64,000 nucleotides of DNA from Lobosporangium transversale (GCF_002105155.1 NW_019028994.1:620001-684000), one strand, 5' to 3'. Positions 36,390 to 47,667 are shown, counted from the first letter of the stretch. Made by a program: numbers and translations. Notes: generated by a model not told the origin, from the letters alone.

Positions 36390-39292
36390 ATGTTTGACTC
36401 CATGAATACTCCTTCACGAAGTGTACTCACGCCAGCGCAGGCTCTGAGACTCTTCGATTTCTACATGCAGGGTACTCACATTATAGACGACGATAACGAC
36501 ATAGTGATGGAGCTGTGTCTCGATGCTGATTCTGTATTGTCTCGAGTCCAGAAGTCTGCAAGGAGGTCCCTTGCCTCAATGCCTTCAACCTCTGCAGCTT
36601 CGGGTGAAGATATGGAATTGCGCCAAGGTATTGCCTCAGCCTACCATGAGCTTGCACGCTTATTTGAACAGCTAGGTCATTTGGATGTTGCTCAAGGGCG
36701 CAGCAAGAAAGCTGAGAAATGGGGATACATCCAAGAAAGCAGTAACCATGGCAAGAATGCTAGTGACAATAACAAGGGTGGTAATAGCAACAACGGCACC
36801 AAACAAGAAAGTAGTGGAACCAATAGCAGCATATCAAACAGAATGGTGAAAACAGCACCAGCACAGACCATTGCAGCTATTTCAAAGGACATATTCAATC
36901 ACAATGAGCCTCCAACAGCCATCAAGTACAGCTTACCAGATGCTGGTACTCAGCTGAATGACATCCACCAGCTTGTATATTGTCTATCTCTGTTATCACT
37001 TACTCCTATCCAAACAAATGGTCTCAATGATCACGAGAAGGAGTGGCGACAGGCCATATTGAACGATCAAGATGAACATGAACGACTGTGTAAACTGGCT
37101 TCAGATGTGATTGAGTTGTTCATCAGCGATGACATCAAAGCCGAGGCATCTGTAGCTGAAGTTGTGGCTCTCTCCCCAGTCCTTGATCAAGCACAATTCA
37201 GAACACTACTCATGGCTTTGATCAATGGAATCAGCCAGAACATTATGCTGGATACTCATCTGTTACAAGGATTGGCTCAACTGATGCAGTGTGCTCCTCC
37301 TGGACACCTTGACTCCGATGACCTTGTCACAATCCTCAACACCCTCAATTATCGCTTACGAGGCACGCATAGTCAATCTGGAGACCATCTCTATTGCCTG
37401 TCTGTTACGGTTTCACATGTCCTCGATGCCATGGTCAACAACCAAGTCAAAGGTCTGAAGCAAGAACAACTCCATGAACCACTTGCTGCATTCCTCCAAG
37501 GACTAAAAGACAGTTCAGATCCTCAACTATTCTACCAAGCAGCTTATGCCTTCCAAGCCTTGCAGTATATTCCAAATGATGAATCAACAATGCAAGCCAT
37601 GCTTCGACGGACATCAGCAGTGATCCGAGGAGTGTTTGGAGTAGTGAGTGCAACCAAAGACTTAGATCTGAGTGCCTTCATGGATGAGATAAGCAGTATC
37701 CAGAAAAAGCTTCCTTCTGTGACAGAAGCTATTTACATGAGCTTAGGAATATATGAAAATACAACTCACTCTGTGAGAGTGGATCGACATTCAAACAGTG
37801 TATGGAAGGAGGACTTAGCTTTAGTCACAAGTCAGCATGGTATCCAGCACTGCGTGGAGCTGATGCACTGCTCCAGAGAGGCGAGTTCACCCAGTTCAAG
37901 ACTCTTGTGTGTGAAGCATCCTGTCGAAATGATGCAGCATTCCAATGGGGACTATGTCAGAGACTAGGACAGATTGCAGCTGATACACAGTGGACCATGG
38001 ATACTCGACAGGATGCCATCACACTCCTAGGAGAGATATACAAGAGTGACCAAGAGTGGGATAACCATGCACATATCAAGCAGTGGATCATAAGTATCCT
38101 TAGGGAACTATCCTCATTATCACCAGATGGTCTAAAAGGTACATATTGCTCCCTCTTTTTCTGTGGATATGTTTGGATGTTGGCAGTGCTCAGTAAATGG
38201 TGATTTATCTACTCACTCCATACACATATCCCTATCCTTCTCTTTCCAGCTGCAGACACTCTCTTGAATGAACTAGAGAAATATGGAGACCTCAAGAGAC
38301 AAGAGCTATATAGGAAATGTCTACAAGGGCCAATAACCCAGCATCATTTCATCATCACACACTCTCCATCTACATCTTCACATTTGCTTGACCTTGCACA
38401 GAATAGACCTGGTGTTGAGGACAGTCTACGGCGACTAAAGAGACAGCGGATGGAGATTGGAAACAACCAAGGGTTCTACATCAAACAGCATGCTAAAGCA
38501 AGTCCTCAAGCAAGCGATGACAAGCTATTCTTGCTGATGGACAAGGTAAAAGAGTTCCTGGATAGCGATCAGAAAGTGCTACTTGTCCAAGGAGATTCAG
38601 GAGCAGGCAAGTCCACATTCAATCGCACTCTGGAGCGTACACTCTGGGAGACATATCAAAATAGATATGGTCGGATTCCGCTGTTTATCAATCTCCCAGC
38701 CATCGACAAGCCAGAGAAGGATCTAGTTGCAAAGCAACTGCGACACTACGATTTCACGGAGCCCGAAATCAAAGAGCTGAAGAAGAGTCGGTCATTTGTT
38801 TTGATTTGTGATGGATATGATGAGGGCATGCAGACCACCAATCTGTATGTCTCCAACCAACTGAATAAGTCTGGAGAGTGGATGGCTCAGATGGTGATCA
38901 GCTGCCGCAGCGAGTACCTTGGATTGGACTATCGAGATCGGTTCCAACCTATGGACCGCAATCATCAAGCAGATGCTGGATTGTTTGAAGAGGCTGTGAT
39001 CATGCCATTCTCTGAGGCTCAGATCGATGACTATATCAAGCAATATGTCGATGCCATGGATCCACTGTGGCATGTGGGTGACTACCGGCGTGCATTCAGC
39101 CAGGTCCCTAGTCTACAAGACCTCGTAAAGAACCCATTCATGCTATCGATGTCACTAGAAGTACTCCCACGAATAGTAGTTCCAGATCAAGGAAGCACCA
39201 ACACCAAGATCAAACGTGTCACACTGTACGATCAGTTTGTTGAGCAGTGGCTCGAGCGAGGCAAGAAGCGACTAATCGATGTATTAGGACTA
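36390..39292 (+). pseudogene. 5' part of a second NACHT-WD40 NLR-like gene, truncated in the NACHT domain
   Basis: A close paralogue of the gene at 3268-9328 in the same orientation. Exon 1 runs 36390-38138 and exon 2 starts at 38250; the intron position and phase are identical to the intact copy. A 26-nt GT...AG segment (37773-37798) absent from the intact copy breaks the frame in exon 1; removing exactly those bases restores it. A Ser/Asn-rich insert (residues about 115-150) is copy-specific. The NACHT Walker A reads GDSGAGKST and Walker B LICDGYDE, so the nucleotide site is unmutated. Similarity to the intact gene ends at LGL (about 39292). The frame then stops at 39298-39300 inside foreign sequence. 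The matching 3' part resumes at 44929. Confidence 0.9.
37773..37798 (+). other. 26-nt frame-breaking GT...AG insertion in the NLR paralogue
   Basis: The segment starts GTGAGA and ends AACAG, sits between codons (phase 0), and has no counterpart in the intact copy. It is shorter than the other introns inferred in this window, the shortest of which is about 54 nt. It is either an indel or an exceptionally short intron. Confidence 0.6.
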
Positions 39293-39311
39293 CACGTATA
39301 AGATATCGTCT

Positions 39312-40067
39312 ATGCCACGTGAGTAGTATTCTAAATCATCGTATACGCTATATGTGTCTATATGGTGCACAGACGTCGCATTTCCGGATACTAAGCCATT
39401 CAAGATCGTCAATCAGAAGTTTGGTGACACTAATCAACTGATGATAGGGAGCGTGCTTTGGAACGCTCTCTCGACGTTAGCAGTGGTGCTTACGACTGGA
39501 AAGGTAATTGTAGGCCCACACAATTCCTTCTTTCGTTCTCATTGCAACTCACGCTTGTGGTTCAAGAAGGGTGCTGGAAAGGACATGCGCAACAACGTTG
39601 TACGCCAGACACGGACCAACTTTGACGACATTATCACATATGGCAAACATGCAGCAGTCCACCCGCGCTTTCTTATGTTTAACGCCAAACCAGTGACCTT
39701 GGCGGACCTTTGGACATTCAAGGCGTCGACGCATGGATGGTCAGGGCTTAAAGTTGCAGCATTTGTCTTCAAGAAATTGTTCAATAATTGTGGAGAGCTC
39801 TTGAGATCTGAGGTTGAAGAGCGTCTTGCGATGGTTAGGCGAGATAAGGGTGACGATAGCGATGATACAGAAAGCGATCGTGGCATTCGCAATAATTTGC
39901 AGCGCCTTGTCGACGTCATGGAAGAGAAGGAAACCCGGCCAGTGAGTGTCAAAGTCGACCGAGAATTGAGGGGCCTCGCAGATAAAGCGAACAAGCAGCT
40001 AAGAAAAATCAATCAGACCGTTGTTATAGCACAAGTAGAAAGAATATTGGAAGGCATGCTTCATTAA
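39312..40067 (+). CDS. orphan ORF of the NLR-inserted cassette (about 233-237 aa)
   Basis: Not recognised. An uninterrupted frame runs from 39354 to 40067. A 54-nt GT-AG intron at 39319-39372 is plausible, giving an ATG at 39312 and a start reading MPHVAFPDTKPF. The protein has a central Trp/His/Phe-containing region (LWTFKASTHGWSGLKVAAFVFKKLF) and a charged, probably helical C-terminal third (EERLAMVRRDKGDDSDDTESD, LADKANKQLRKINQ). It has no signal peptide or clear enzymatic motif. It converges on the CRN gene across 244 bp. It may be the 3' part of a larger gene cut by the left junction, a transposon-encoded partner of the CRN gene, or an unrelated passenger. A shadow frame on the other strand has no better content. 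Confidence 0.45.
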
Positions 40068-40311
40068 TATATTTTATTGTATTACTTGCTTTGCAAACCT
40101 TTCGCCTCGAGGAGAGAAGTGTAGAGACAAAAAGATGACGGAAAGGAATTTAACCATTCGCTTTCTTTGCATGAATAGAAACAGCTTTCCCTATTGAAGC
40201 CTAGTACAAACACCTTTATTCAAGTCCACTACAGAAAGAGAGTCTTTAACTCCTCAGCTTCTTGGAGCACTCACCTTCACCATTGCTGTCGCTGTCATCA
40301 GCCGAACGTTT

Positions 40312-43300
40312 TCATGCATTCTTGAGTCGATCAATAAACTCTACATGCTCCTTGGGGAAGACGTTACCAAAGTTGTCATCGCTAATATTGATCACCACTT
40401 GTTGCACACCGCTAGCATCCTTTGGAAGCTCTGAGGATGCTGGCAGTTTGTCTGTCCACTTTGTAGGATAAGCAATGATCATGTTGATGTAGACATTTTC
40501 AGGGCAGTACTCGCGAAAGTTCTCAGCGTGACATTCAATCTTGGGAGCCGAGACCGTACTGAGTGCATCGTTCCAATCAGCCTCTGAGAAATTCGACGAC
40601 CCCTGATGCAGCTTCATCTAAAACAATAAAGATGAAGACGGTTGAGATAAGAAGAATGTGCGAAAGAGATTTGTTCAAATACCAAAAGATTTTGCCTTGA
40701 AGTACTCACCTGGACAAAGACTGGAAAAATTCTTTCATTGTCAACACGGATGAAAAAAACGAGGTCTGGTCCCGATGGCTTCGGCTTGGGGAAGAAAAAT
40801 GGCGCAACAGGCACGCTGTTGCGTTTTGAATTGTTGTTGACATGAGCGTCCATAAACTCCCCCATCGACATCATCGCATGTGTCGTACCTTGCTCGAGTC
40901 CAGGCTCTTTCCAGCCAACAATCTCCACGTTGCCGACAAGAGCCGGACACATCTTAGAAATTTTGGGGCTATGCGGCCACTCTGCTAGAGGTCCTCTGTT
41001 GAACGTCTCACTGAAAACCTTCATCATAAACCGCTCAAACACACATCCTTGCTCAATAGGTGTCGCCTTGATCATACGTTTTGAACCTCTCTTGCAAAGT
41101 AGGGATCAATGGCTGCGAAATAATTCTCAACAGCCTTGGAAACGAAGGGCTCGTCAATAACGGTAACGGCCCGACCTCGAATAATCTTGATCCGGCCAAA
41201 CGCATGTTCGACCAAAGAAGGGTCTACCTCTTTGAGGATAAGGTCATGATTTCCAAACATGCAACGCTGGTACATTAGGAGTCCAAGCATGCTGTCGATA
41301 GACTCCACGAGCTTATCCTTGTATCTGTTGTACTTGTCTGAAAGGCGCGAGATCTCGTAACAAATGTTGCCTTTGATGTGTCGATTCGCCCATGACACCA
41401 GTCTGCCCTCTGCATCCTGGATAGTCATCTTCCATGAACCAGGGTCATTGCATTCAATAATTCTCTCTATAAAGGAAGAAACATTAAAGCCAAAAGTTGT
41501 AAGCATTTGTGCATCAACTCGAGATCATCTTATCAAATCTTCTTTCTTCGTGGCCATCTCACGTTAACATACCAATTGCTGTTATGGCTGGACGAAATCG
41601 GCCTGCAAACTTTTCGAACAACATGTCCACCGCGTCCTGAGGAAGGTATTCAGATAAAGCCAGCCTTGATTTTTCGTCTGGCAGACACTTTTCCGCCCGC
41701 GAAATGTACGACTTGATCGACTCCTTGCATTTCCATCCAGGAAACTCCATGTAATCAAAAGCGGTGGAGTTGTCCTTCAGTCCAGAACCAGAGCTCTGAA
41801 CCCAGAAAAGTGTTGCAATGCTGAGTCCAGTCCCACATGTAACAAGCGTGAGCTGCTCATGGCCAATGTCTCGGAAGGCGTGCAGAATTGGGGAGAGAAC
41901 TGGACGCGGAGAAACCTCGGAGGACATTGACTGGAAAGAACCAATGAACTGATCACCAAGGAACTGTGCCTCATCGTTGATGACGAGAAGCCTGGTACCA
42001 TCCTTGATCTTCGGTAGACATCCGCGCTGAATAAGTCGGTCCTTTGTGTCCTCATATACATTGCGGACATAATCAGAGAGGTCGAGAATGCTGTGATTTC
42101 GAAGTTGAACAACTTTGATGTAAAGCTCATTAAACATGTCCTTGAACAAAACATGTGGACATACTTGCAGCAGAGCCCACCGTGCACTGTTGAATGTTTC
42201 ACTGCTGCCAGGAGCCCGAATACAGTATTTGAAGATGAGAAGGCGAGATAGAAATAATAAGAGTGTCGTCTTCCGCGCAAAGAGGTTATTAAGCTCAAGA
42301 TCCACCATAGCAGAGCTTGCCTCGACTTCCTTCAGACGATTGCGCACAGTGTTGAAAAGTGTCATCATATCGCCGCTGCCCCAGTCGTCATCAGCATTGA
42401 AGTAGAACCCCCAATGCTGAGAAAGGAGCTCGATCACAGCGCGAGTCTTACCACAGCCTACGGAATAGAGGTTGTTGGGAACAATTAATGTCATGCTTCA
42501 GAGACCTATGCTGATATCTAATAGCTCCATTTACCATGTTGCTTACCAGAGACCCCAAAGATAGGAATATTGTATCGGTTATTCTCTTTGACAAGCTCGA
42601 GAATGGATCCAGCCGTAAGATTCCTTGATGTCGAATCAGTATGGAAGGATCAGGCAAGTCCATGAAGAGTAAGCTCGGACGTTCAGGAGAGGCTTTTCCA
42701 AGACCGCGACGCCATGCTCTAGGCAGCCCTTGAATAGTTCCGTTTGTGGTTGGAAGCTGTCCTTCGCCCTTAACAAACGCATCGAGGAACTTGACTACAT
42801 CCGATCCTGGTGCAAAGAACTTGTCCGTGATTGTTTTGATGTCAGCATGGAGTTCACCTGTGGTGCATGAGAGGAGGGCAATGTTAGGACGTTTTTTAAA
42901 AAAAAAAAAAAAAGTACAGACACAAATGGACAGAAATGGATGCATTCCAGACAGCGGTGTACTGGGACGGGAGACATCCGATGAGTAGCCAGGAACAGGA
43001 GTTAATGAGCGAGAAGGTCCTGGTGCCTGCGCCACTAAAAGCAAAATAAGGGGGAGAGAGAGACAGAAAATAAAGTTAATCTGAATAAGCTCATGCAGGC
43101 GAAGATCAATCAACAAACGCGAAGAAAAAGACGCGTCTCATTACCTTGTGGAGGAGGGCGCTGGACAATGATGTGGATTGTTTTCTTGGGCGGCTTCTCA
43201 TCAAAGACATCAGAAATGTCGTCGGTGGGATCAAGCTCTGTTGGGGCATCAATCGCGCTTAAGAGAACGGGAATATGCTTGTTGGCCGCTATTACAGGGT

Positions 43301-43471
43301 GAGAAACGCCCCAAACGGTGAGCTCATCAGCATCAACATCTTGGAATCGGTTGGCCTTCTTGGCCTTGAGGGCATTCTTGAGGGCATCGAAGGCTCAATC
43401 TCGACAGAAAACGCGTTGGAGATTGACTCCCCATCAACAAGGCAAAACAGAGTGAAGAGATTGTCTGGCAT
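40312..43471 (-). pseudogene. Crinkler (CRN) effector gene with NTPase and nuclease domains, frameshifted
   Basis: Six inferred exons on the minus strand: 43471-43145, 43034-42918, 42857-42547, 42457-41573, 41466-40710, 40617-40312, for about 900 residues. The start (MPDNLFTLFCLVDGE) is the ubiquitin-like CRN header, followed by a VWGVSHPVI block and a Pro-rich joint. A P-loop NTPase follows, with Walker A GVSGCGKT (split by intron 3) and DDWGS and INDEAQF blocks. The C-terminal PD-(D/E)XK-type nuclease domain has an Asp in GPDLVFFIRVD and a VQ-x-K motif split by intron 5. Frames break three times (near 43396, 42649 and 41083), each compatible with one lost base beside a short homopolymer; splice phases agree with exactly one loss per affected exon. 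The family is known as secreted or host-targeted effectors derived from transposon-type NTPase-nucleases. This copy appears inactive. Confidence 0.85.
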
Positions 43472-43569
43472 ATTGCGAAGCATTGAATAGGTAGAAAACA
43501 GAAAGAGAGATGATGAGGGAAGAAAAGAAGAAAGCGTTGATACTAAAAACAAAGAGAATAGGGTATCCC

Positions 43570-44553
43570 TTAAACCGTAAGGTTTGTAGGACAAATTTGT
43601 CCAATTATTTTGGACTACTAAACCTATGTAAAAACATGAAAAATTTTTAAGTTGAACTTTATTTTTGAGTGTGAAAGGCTTTAAATCAGTTTCGATTGCT
43701 GTTAAAACAAAGAGGGACGTTGCACTTTTCACACCATGTTTGGGTTTTGTTCGTCCCGTGCGATGGGGCTCCACTATCTTTTGCTTCTTGGCGTGCGACC
43801 CAGGAGCACCATACACATATTGCACGCTCTTCATCTCTCAATTCCTGCCAATGACCATCACTCTCAAAGCGGCACTCAGGTAACTTGAAGTGTTTAGTTA
43901 CTCTTTGACGCTGTGTCTTCTTGACACTTGAGCTTCGAGTTTTGGTGTTCTCATGAACAGAATTGATGATACCCTAGACAAGCTTGCGTCGGAACTCCCA
44001 GTGTGTGCGAGTGGAGCCTGTTTTTAGGCTAATAATATAGGAGTTGACGATTGAGGTGTCCAACAACCAGAAAAAGAGGGGCAGCCAGTTGCGTCGTGAG
44101 GGTTGTTGGGTGTTATAATAGGACCTCAGTTGATCTGCAATATCGACCTCTCCCATGTGGTAATTGTAATCATCAACGACCTTTAGAATATTAAGGTCTT
44201 TTCTTGGAGCGTCGGGGTATCCTCCAAGTCTTCTTCCTCTTCTTCAATATCTTCGTTTTGTATTCTGCAGCGGCGTGGAAAAGACAAAGTAATGTCGAAG
44301 ACATTGTCCTCCATTTCCTCATAAGCACGGGCCACACTCAATGTCATTTGTGATGGAGCATTCATTGGTAAATGAAGTTTGGAATTCACTTAATTTGCGA
44401 GTTGATCTGAGTACACCGGTCTATGTAATTTTTTGCGCTCTTTCACTTTTACCCGGGTGTTGGGGGGAGGTGGCTTAATGAAAAAGCGAGAAAAACAAGT
44501 AAAGTAGAAAAAAAATAAGGTTATTGGACAAATTTGTCCAATAAACGGTTTAA
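43570..44553 (-). mobile_element. non-autonomous piggyBac element with TTAA target duplications
   Basis: A 976-bp element (43574-44549) is flanked on both sides by TTAA, the piggyBac target site. The ends are inverted: both start TTAAACCGT reading inward and contain the 14-bp palindrome GGACAAATTTGTCC at 43589-43602 and 44526-44539. Only the two ends of a transposase gene remain. The element sits 99 bp upstream of the CRN start codon. Confidence 0.85.
43686..44389 (-). pseudogene. piggyBac transposase remnant (core deleted)
   Basis: On the minus strand an acidic N-terminal piece begins with ATG at 44389 (MNSKLHLPMNAPSQM, then an EEEEEDLED run) and ends at 44183. It is followed closely by a C-terminal piece: MGEVDIADQLRSYY, RRNWLPLFFWLLDTSIVNSYI, then the cysteine-rich end ICVWCSW...WCEKCNVPLCF stopping at 43686. 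MG-x-VD-x-x-DQLRSYY and the C-terminal Cys-rich domain are diagnostic of piggyBac/DDE_Tnp_1_7 proteins. The DDD catalytic core between the two pieces is missing, and an in-frame TAG occurs at 43974-43976. It cannot encode active transposase. Confidence 0.85.
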
Positions 44554-44928
44554 GGATAAGGAGGAAGGAGTGGCAAAGGCGATGAAAGAAGGCGTGGGAA
44601 TGGTACGAGAAAGTGGCTATGAAGGGTCAATGGAAAAAATGGTTTGCAGTGGCAAATCACTATTATTTGAGGAAATAAATAAACACTCTTAGACCACACG
44701 CATGTAGATGAGATCGCGTATGTTTTCCACGCTGCAATTTTCTTATTATTTTCTTGACGAGCATTTTTCAATCATGATAATAACACGTTCTTTTCTTTTC
44801 TTTTATTCATATCGTTACTGGCATAGTTTGCTGTCTGGCATAGTCCACATCAACAAGAAACATATTGTATTCTCGGAGCAGGAAGAGAAGGCGATCACGG
44901 CTGATGTCTTAGAATTGTTTTACACCTA
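44554..44928. other. unassigned right end of the cassette
   Basis: About 375 bp between the piggyBac element and the resumed WD40 sequence. It may contain the original upstream region of the CRN gene, displaced by the piggyBac insertion. A short coding-like run (44820-44920, HINKKHIVFSEQEEKAI) is not recognised. Confidence 0.35.
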
Positions 44929-46383
44929 CGCCTCTGGGATACTCAGTCACAGCAATCTAATCATGATTCGCATGGCCATTCAGCGTCGATCTATGACGTC
45001 AGGAGCTCACCGGATGGACAGCAAATAGCTTCCTGTAGTCGTGATGAAACAGTGCGCATATGGGATGCAAGGACAGGACAGTCCATCCATGTTTTACAAA
45101 TTCCCAATGGATACATAGAAGATATCAAGTATTCACCTGATGGTCGGTTGCTTGCTTCTTGTCATCATTCTTCACGTGTCTACCTTTGGGATGCTCGAAC
45201 AGGCCAAGTTGCCCATACCTTGGAGCTGCAGGACAGACAATACAATGAGGTTTATACCCTTGATTTCTCACCTATTGACCATCGAATTGCCTTTGGTCAT
45301 CGCAATGGAGGTGTGACTATATGGAACACACAAACAGGAGAGCTCATCCACACTCTACAGGGCCACAGTGAAGCTGTAGAGCGTGTAGTGTTCTCACCTG
45401 ATGGCCACCATCTTGCTTCATATGATGAATGGGGAACCCTTAGAGTCTGGATAGCTCATTCAGGTGGCCTTCATTATGAAGTGAAGGATGGAAAAAGGGA
45501 TGGCTATTCTATCAAATACACGCCTGACGGTCGAAAAATAGTGGTTAAACCCAGCCATTTCCTTAGTGAGCTGCTTGTACGGAACGCAGAAATGGGTGAG
45601 CTTTGTTATACAACATCTGAATATTATAGAGGTATAGGGCTATCTTCACCATGTAGCCAACGGATGGCTTGTGCCTGTGAGAATGAACAAATCGATGTGG
45701 TGGATATAGAAACGGGAGTTGTTTTGTATACTCTTGAAGGGCATACCAAGAGGATCAGAGAGATGGCCTATTCGGCTGATGGGAAGCACATTGCCTCAAG
45801 CAGTGACGATAGGACAGTGCGAGTGTGGGATGCAGAGACAGGCGAGTGCTTGTTAGTAATCCCATCGGAAGTTAGACGTGTTGCTACGCTTGTATGGAAT
45901 ACATCTGAAGAAGGCTACTTTCTGGTCACCGGATCTGAGGATGCCTCTGTTCGGATGTGGCAGATTGTGAAGGAAGGCGATCAATATCAGTGTCGGCTGA
46001 AATGGAGCACCAAGCAAACATTTCTCAATGCTAGCAACATGTATATTCAAGGTGTAGTTGGATTGAGCGCAGTCAACAGGAAGCTTCTGATGCAACAAGG
46101 AGCAATAAAAGAGCGATCCCATCCGTTGGTCATATATGAGGCATCCAAACAGATTCTGGCAGCATCACCAATGGGACACAATTCCAAAGCAGCCCCCAGC
46201 CAAGTTGATGATCATCAGGTCTCATCAGTAGAGATATCTTTGGAGACAGAAGCTTTGAGAGGAGGAACGCTGCTGACAACAATGACAGGAGCAAGTCAAT
46301 CGATCAGTGACTACCGATTCAAATACAGCATGTGCAGTGAATGTAGATTTGCGCATGTTATTTCGTGTAGACCTCGCTGCTAA
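44929..46383 (+). pseudogene. 3' part of the split NLR paralogue: about eight WD40 repeats and Cys-containing tail
   Basis: The frame aligns with the intact NLR-like gene from its ninth WD40 repeat to the stop (LWDTQSQQSNHD against LWDTRPQQTNHG at the junction; later VRIWDARTGQ, VTIWNTQTGE, VRVWDAETGE). It ends with the same tail as the intact copy, FKYSMCSEC-R-FAH. The frame is open from the junction to the stop at 46381-46383. There is no start codon in a natural context; a GTG or ATG-initiated fragment would encode a lone, probably incomplete propeller. Together with 36390-39292 it forms one gene split by the cassette. Confidence 0.9.
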
Positions 46384-47347
46384 AGAAGTAAATAAGCAGG
46401 GTGGCATTTCTAGAATAAAGAATAAAATCAAAAGGGTGTTTAGTAATTAGCCATCGTAGAAAATAAGAAAGCACTTGCAGTATGCGTACGGGCTTTTTTG
46501 ATGTCTTGGAGGTGTTTGCTTGTGTTCAACCCAACTTCATAATATTCAATAATTTTTTTTTTTTTATATTTATTTTTTCATCTTGGTGAGGAATTTGCTT
46601 TCTCTACTTGTGGAAACTGTTCACACTACATCCAATGTTGTGTTGTTTCTATTGGAGATAACCTTCCATTCCATTTAACTAAATTGTAAACATTTCATTA
46701 TTATCTTTGACATATTTTGTTGAGTACTTACACTTACAAAACTAGAGTTCAACGAAGGCCATTAGATCGCCACACTTGTGTCTGTCAGCCGCACACGAGG
46801 CGAGATATCTGTTACTTTTAACTTATTGCTCTATATTAAACACTGCTTAATGCAACTTTGTGTCGATGGAATCCATTGGATTTTCTTCAACACGAATAAG
46901 AAAATAATAAAATAAAAAGTAGATTGAGAAGAGATAAATAAGAAAAAGGTGCAAGCGGCCAGTTTATCCTCGATCAATGCTTCATATTGGGCGCCAATAT
47001 GGAGACAAAGTGTCAAGCGAAGTTCATGTCTGTATTACTTCATCACGTAACGGTGCCTCTCAATCAAGCCCTCCTTGTACTTGAAGAGAAAAAACAACGA
47101 TGGATCCATTCATGTAATCGATAGTTTTTCAAAAAAGCATTAACAACTTACAGACAAGATTCATTAGATTATCTCGGTAGAGCCGGTGTCAGCTGATAAG
47201 CATGAATGAGGTATACCTTAACGATGTAATAACAACGCTTGATAGGTGCACTAGGTATGATACTATAGCTAACTCTCCTCATTTTTTTTTATTTATTTAT
47301 TTATTTTTTTTCTTAATTTTATTTTTATTTTCAAGCAAATTTTTTAT
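46384..47347. other. intergenic region downstream of the NLR paralogue
   Basis: About 960 bp with no supported gene. It is AT-rich, with T13 at about 46553 and a T-rich block at 47282-47345 just downstream of the coronin stop codon, likely part of its 3' UTR. Confidence 0.45.
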
Positions 47348-47631
47348 TCAATCATCCCATTCTTCCTCTGCCACGATACCCGTATCAGGGACCAACGTAT
47401 CTCGATCCGCCTTTGATTCCTTGGCTGTCTCAAACATCCTCTCCATTGCCTTCTTCTTCCTATCATCCTCAGCAGCTTGTTGTTTACCCTGCAAAAACTT
47501 GTCTAGTGAATTTCCACCTGTCTGAGGAGTTGCTGGTGTTGCCGCAATGTGATGTGATACTAAATGGTATTTTATGATAAAAGAAGAATCAAAATAGGTA
47601 AATTAACAAAACTGCAGTCCTTCCTATTCCT

Positions 47632-47667
<36 letters not shown>

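Larger units (their letters stand above)
39293..44928. mobile_element. 5.6-kb foreign cassette inside the NLR paralogue
   Basis: The boundaries are where alignment to the intact NLR-like gene stops (left, corresponding to about 6094 in that gene) and resumes (right, about 7890). The cassette therefore replaces about 1.8 kb of gene, including the end of NACHT, the pentapeptide region and about seven WD40 repeats. It contains an orphan ORF (plus strand), a convergent CRN gene (minus strand) and a piggyBac derivative. I saw no convincing terminal inverted repeats or target-site duplication at the outer limits, so how it arrived is open: insertion plus deletion, or rearrangement. Confidence 0.7.

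Noticed and set aside
36390..46383. A single functional NACHT-CRN-WD40 fusion gene
   Set aside because: The CRN gene is on the opposite strand, the NACHT frame stops just past the junction, and the CRN frames are broken. The arrangement is an interruption, not a fusion.
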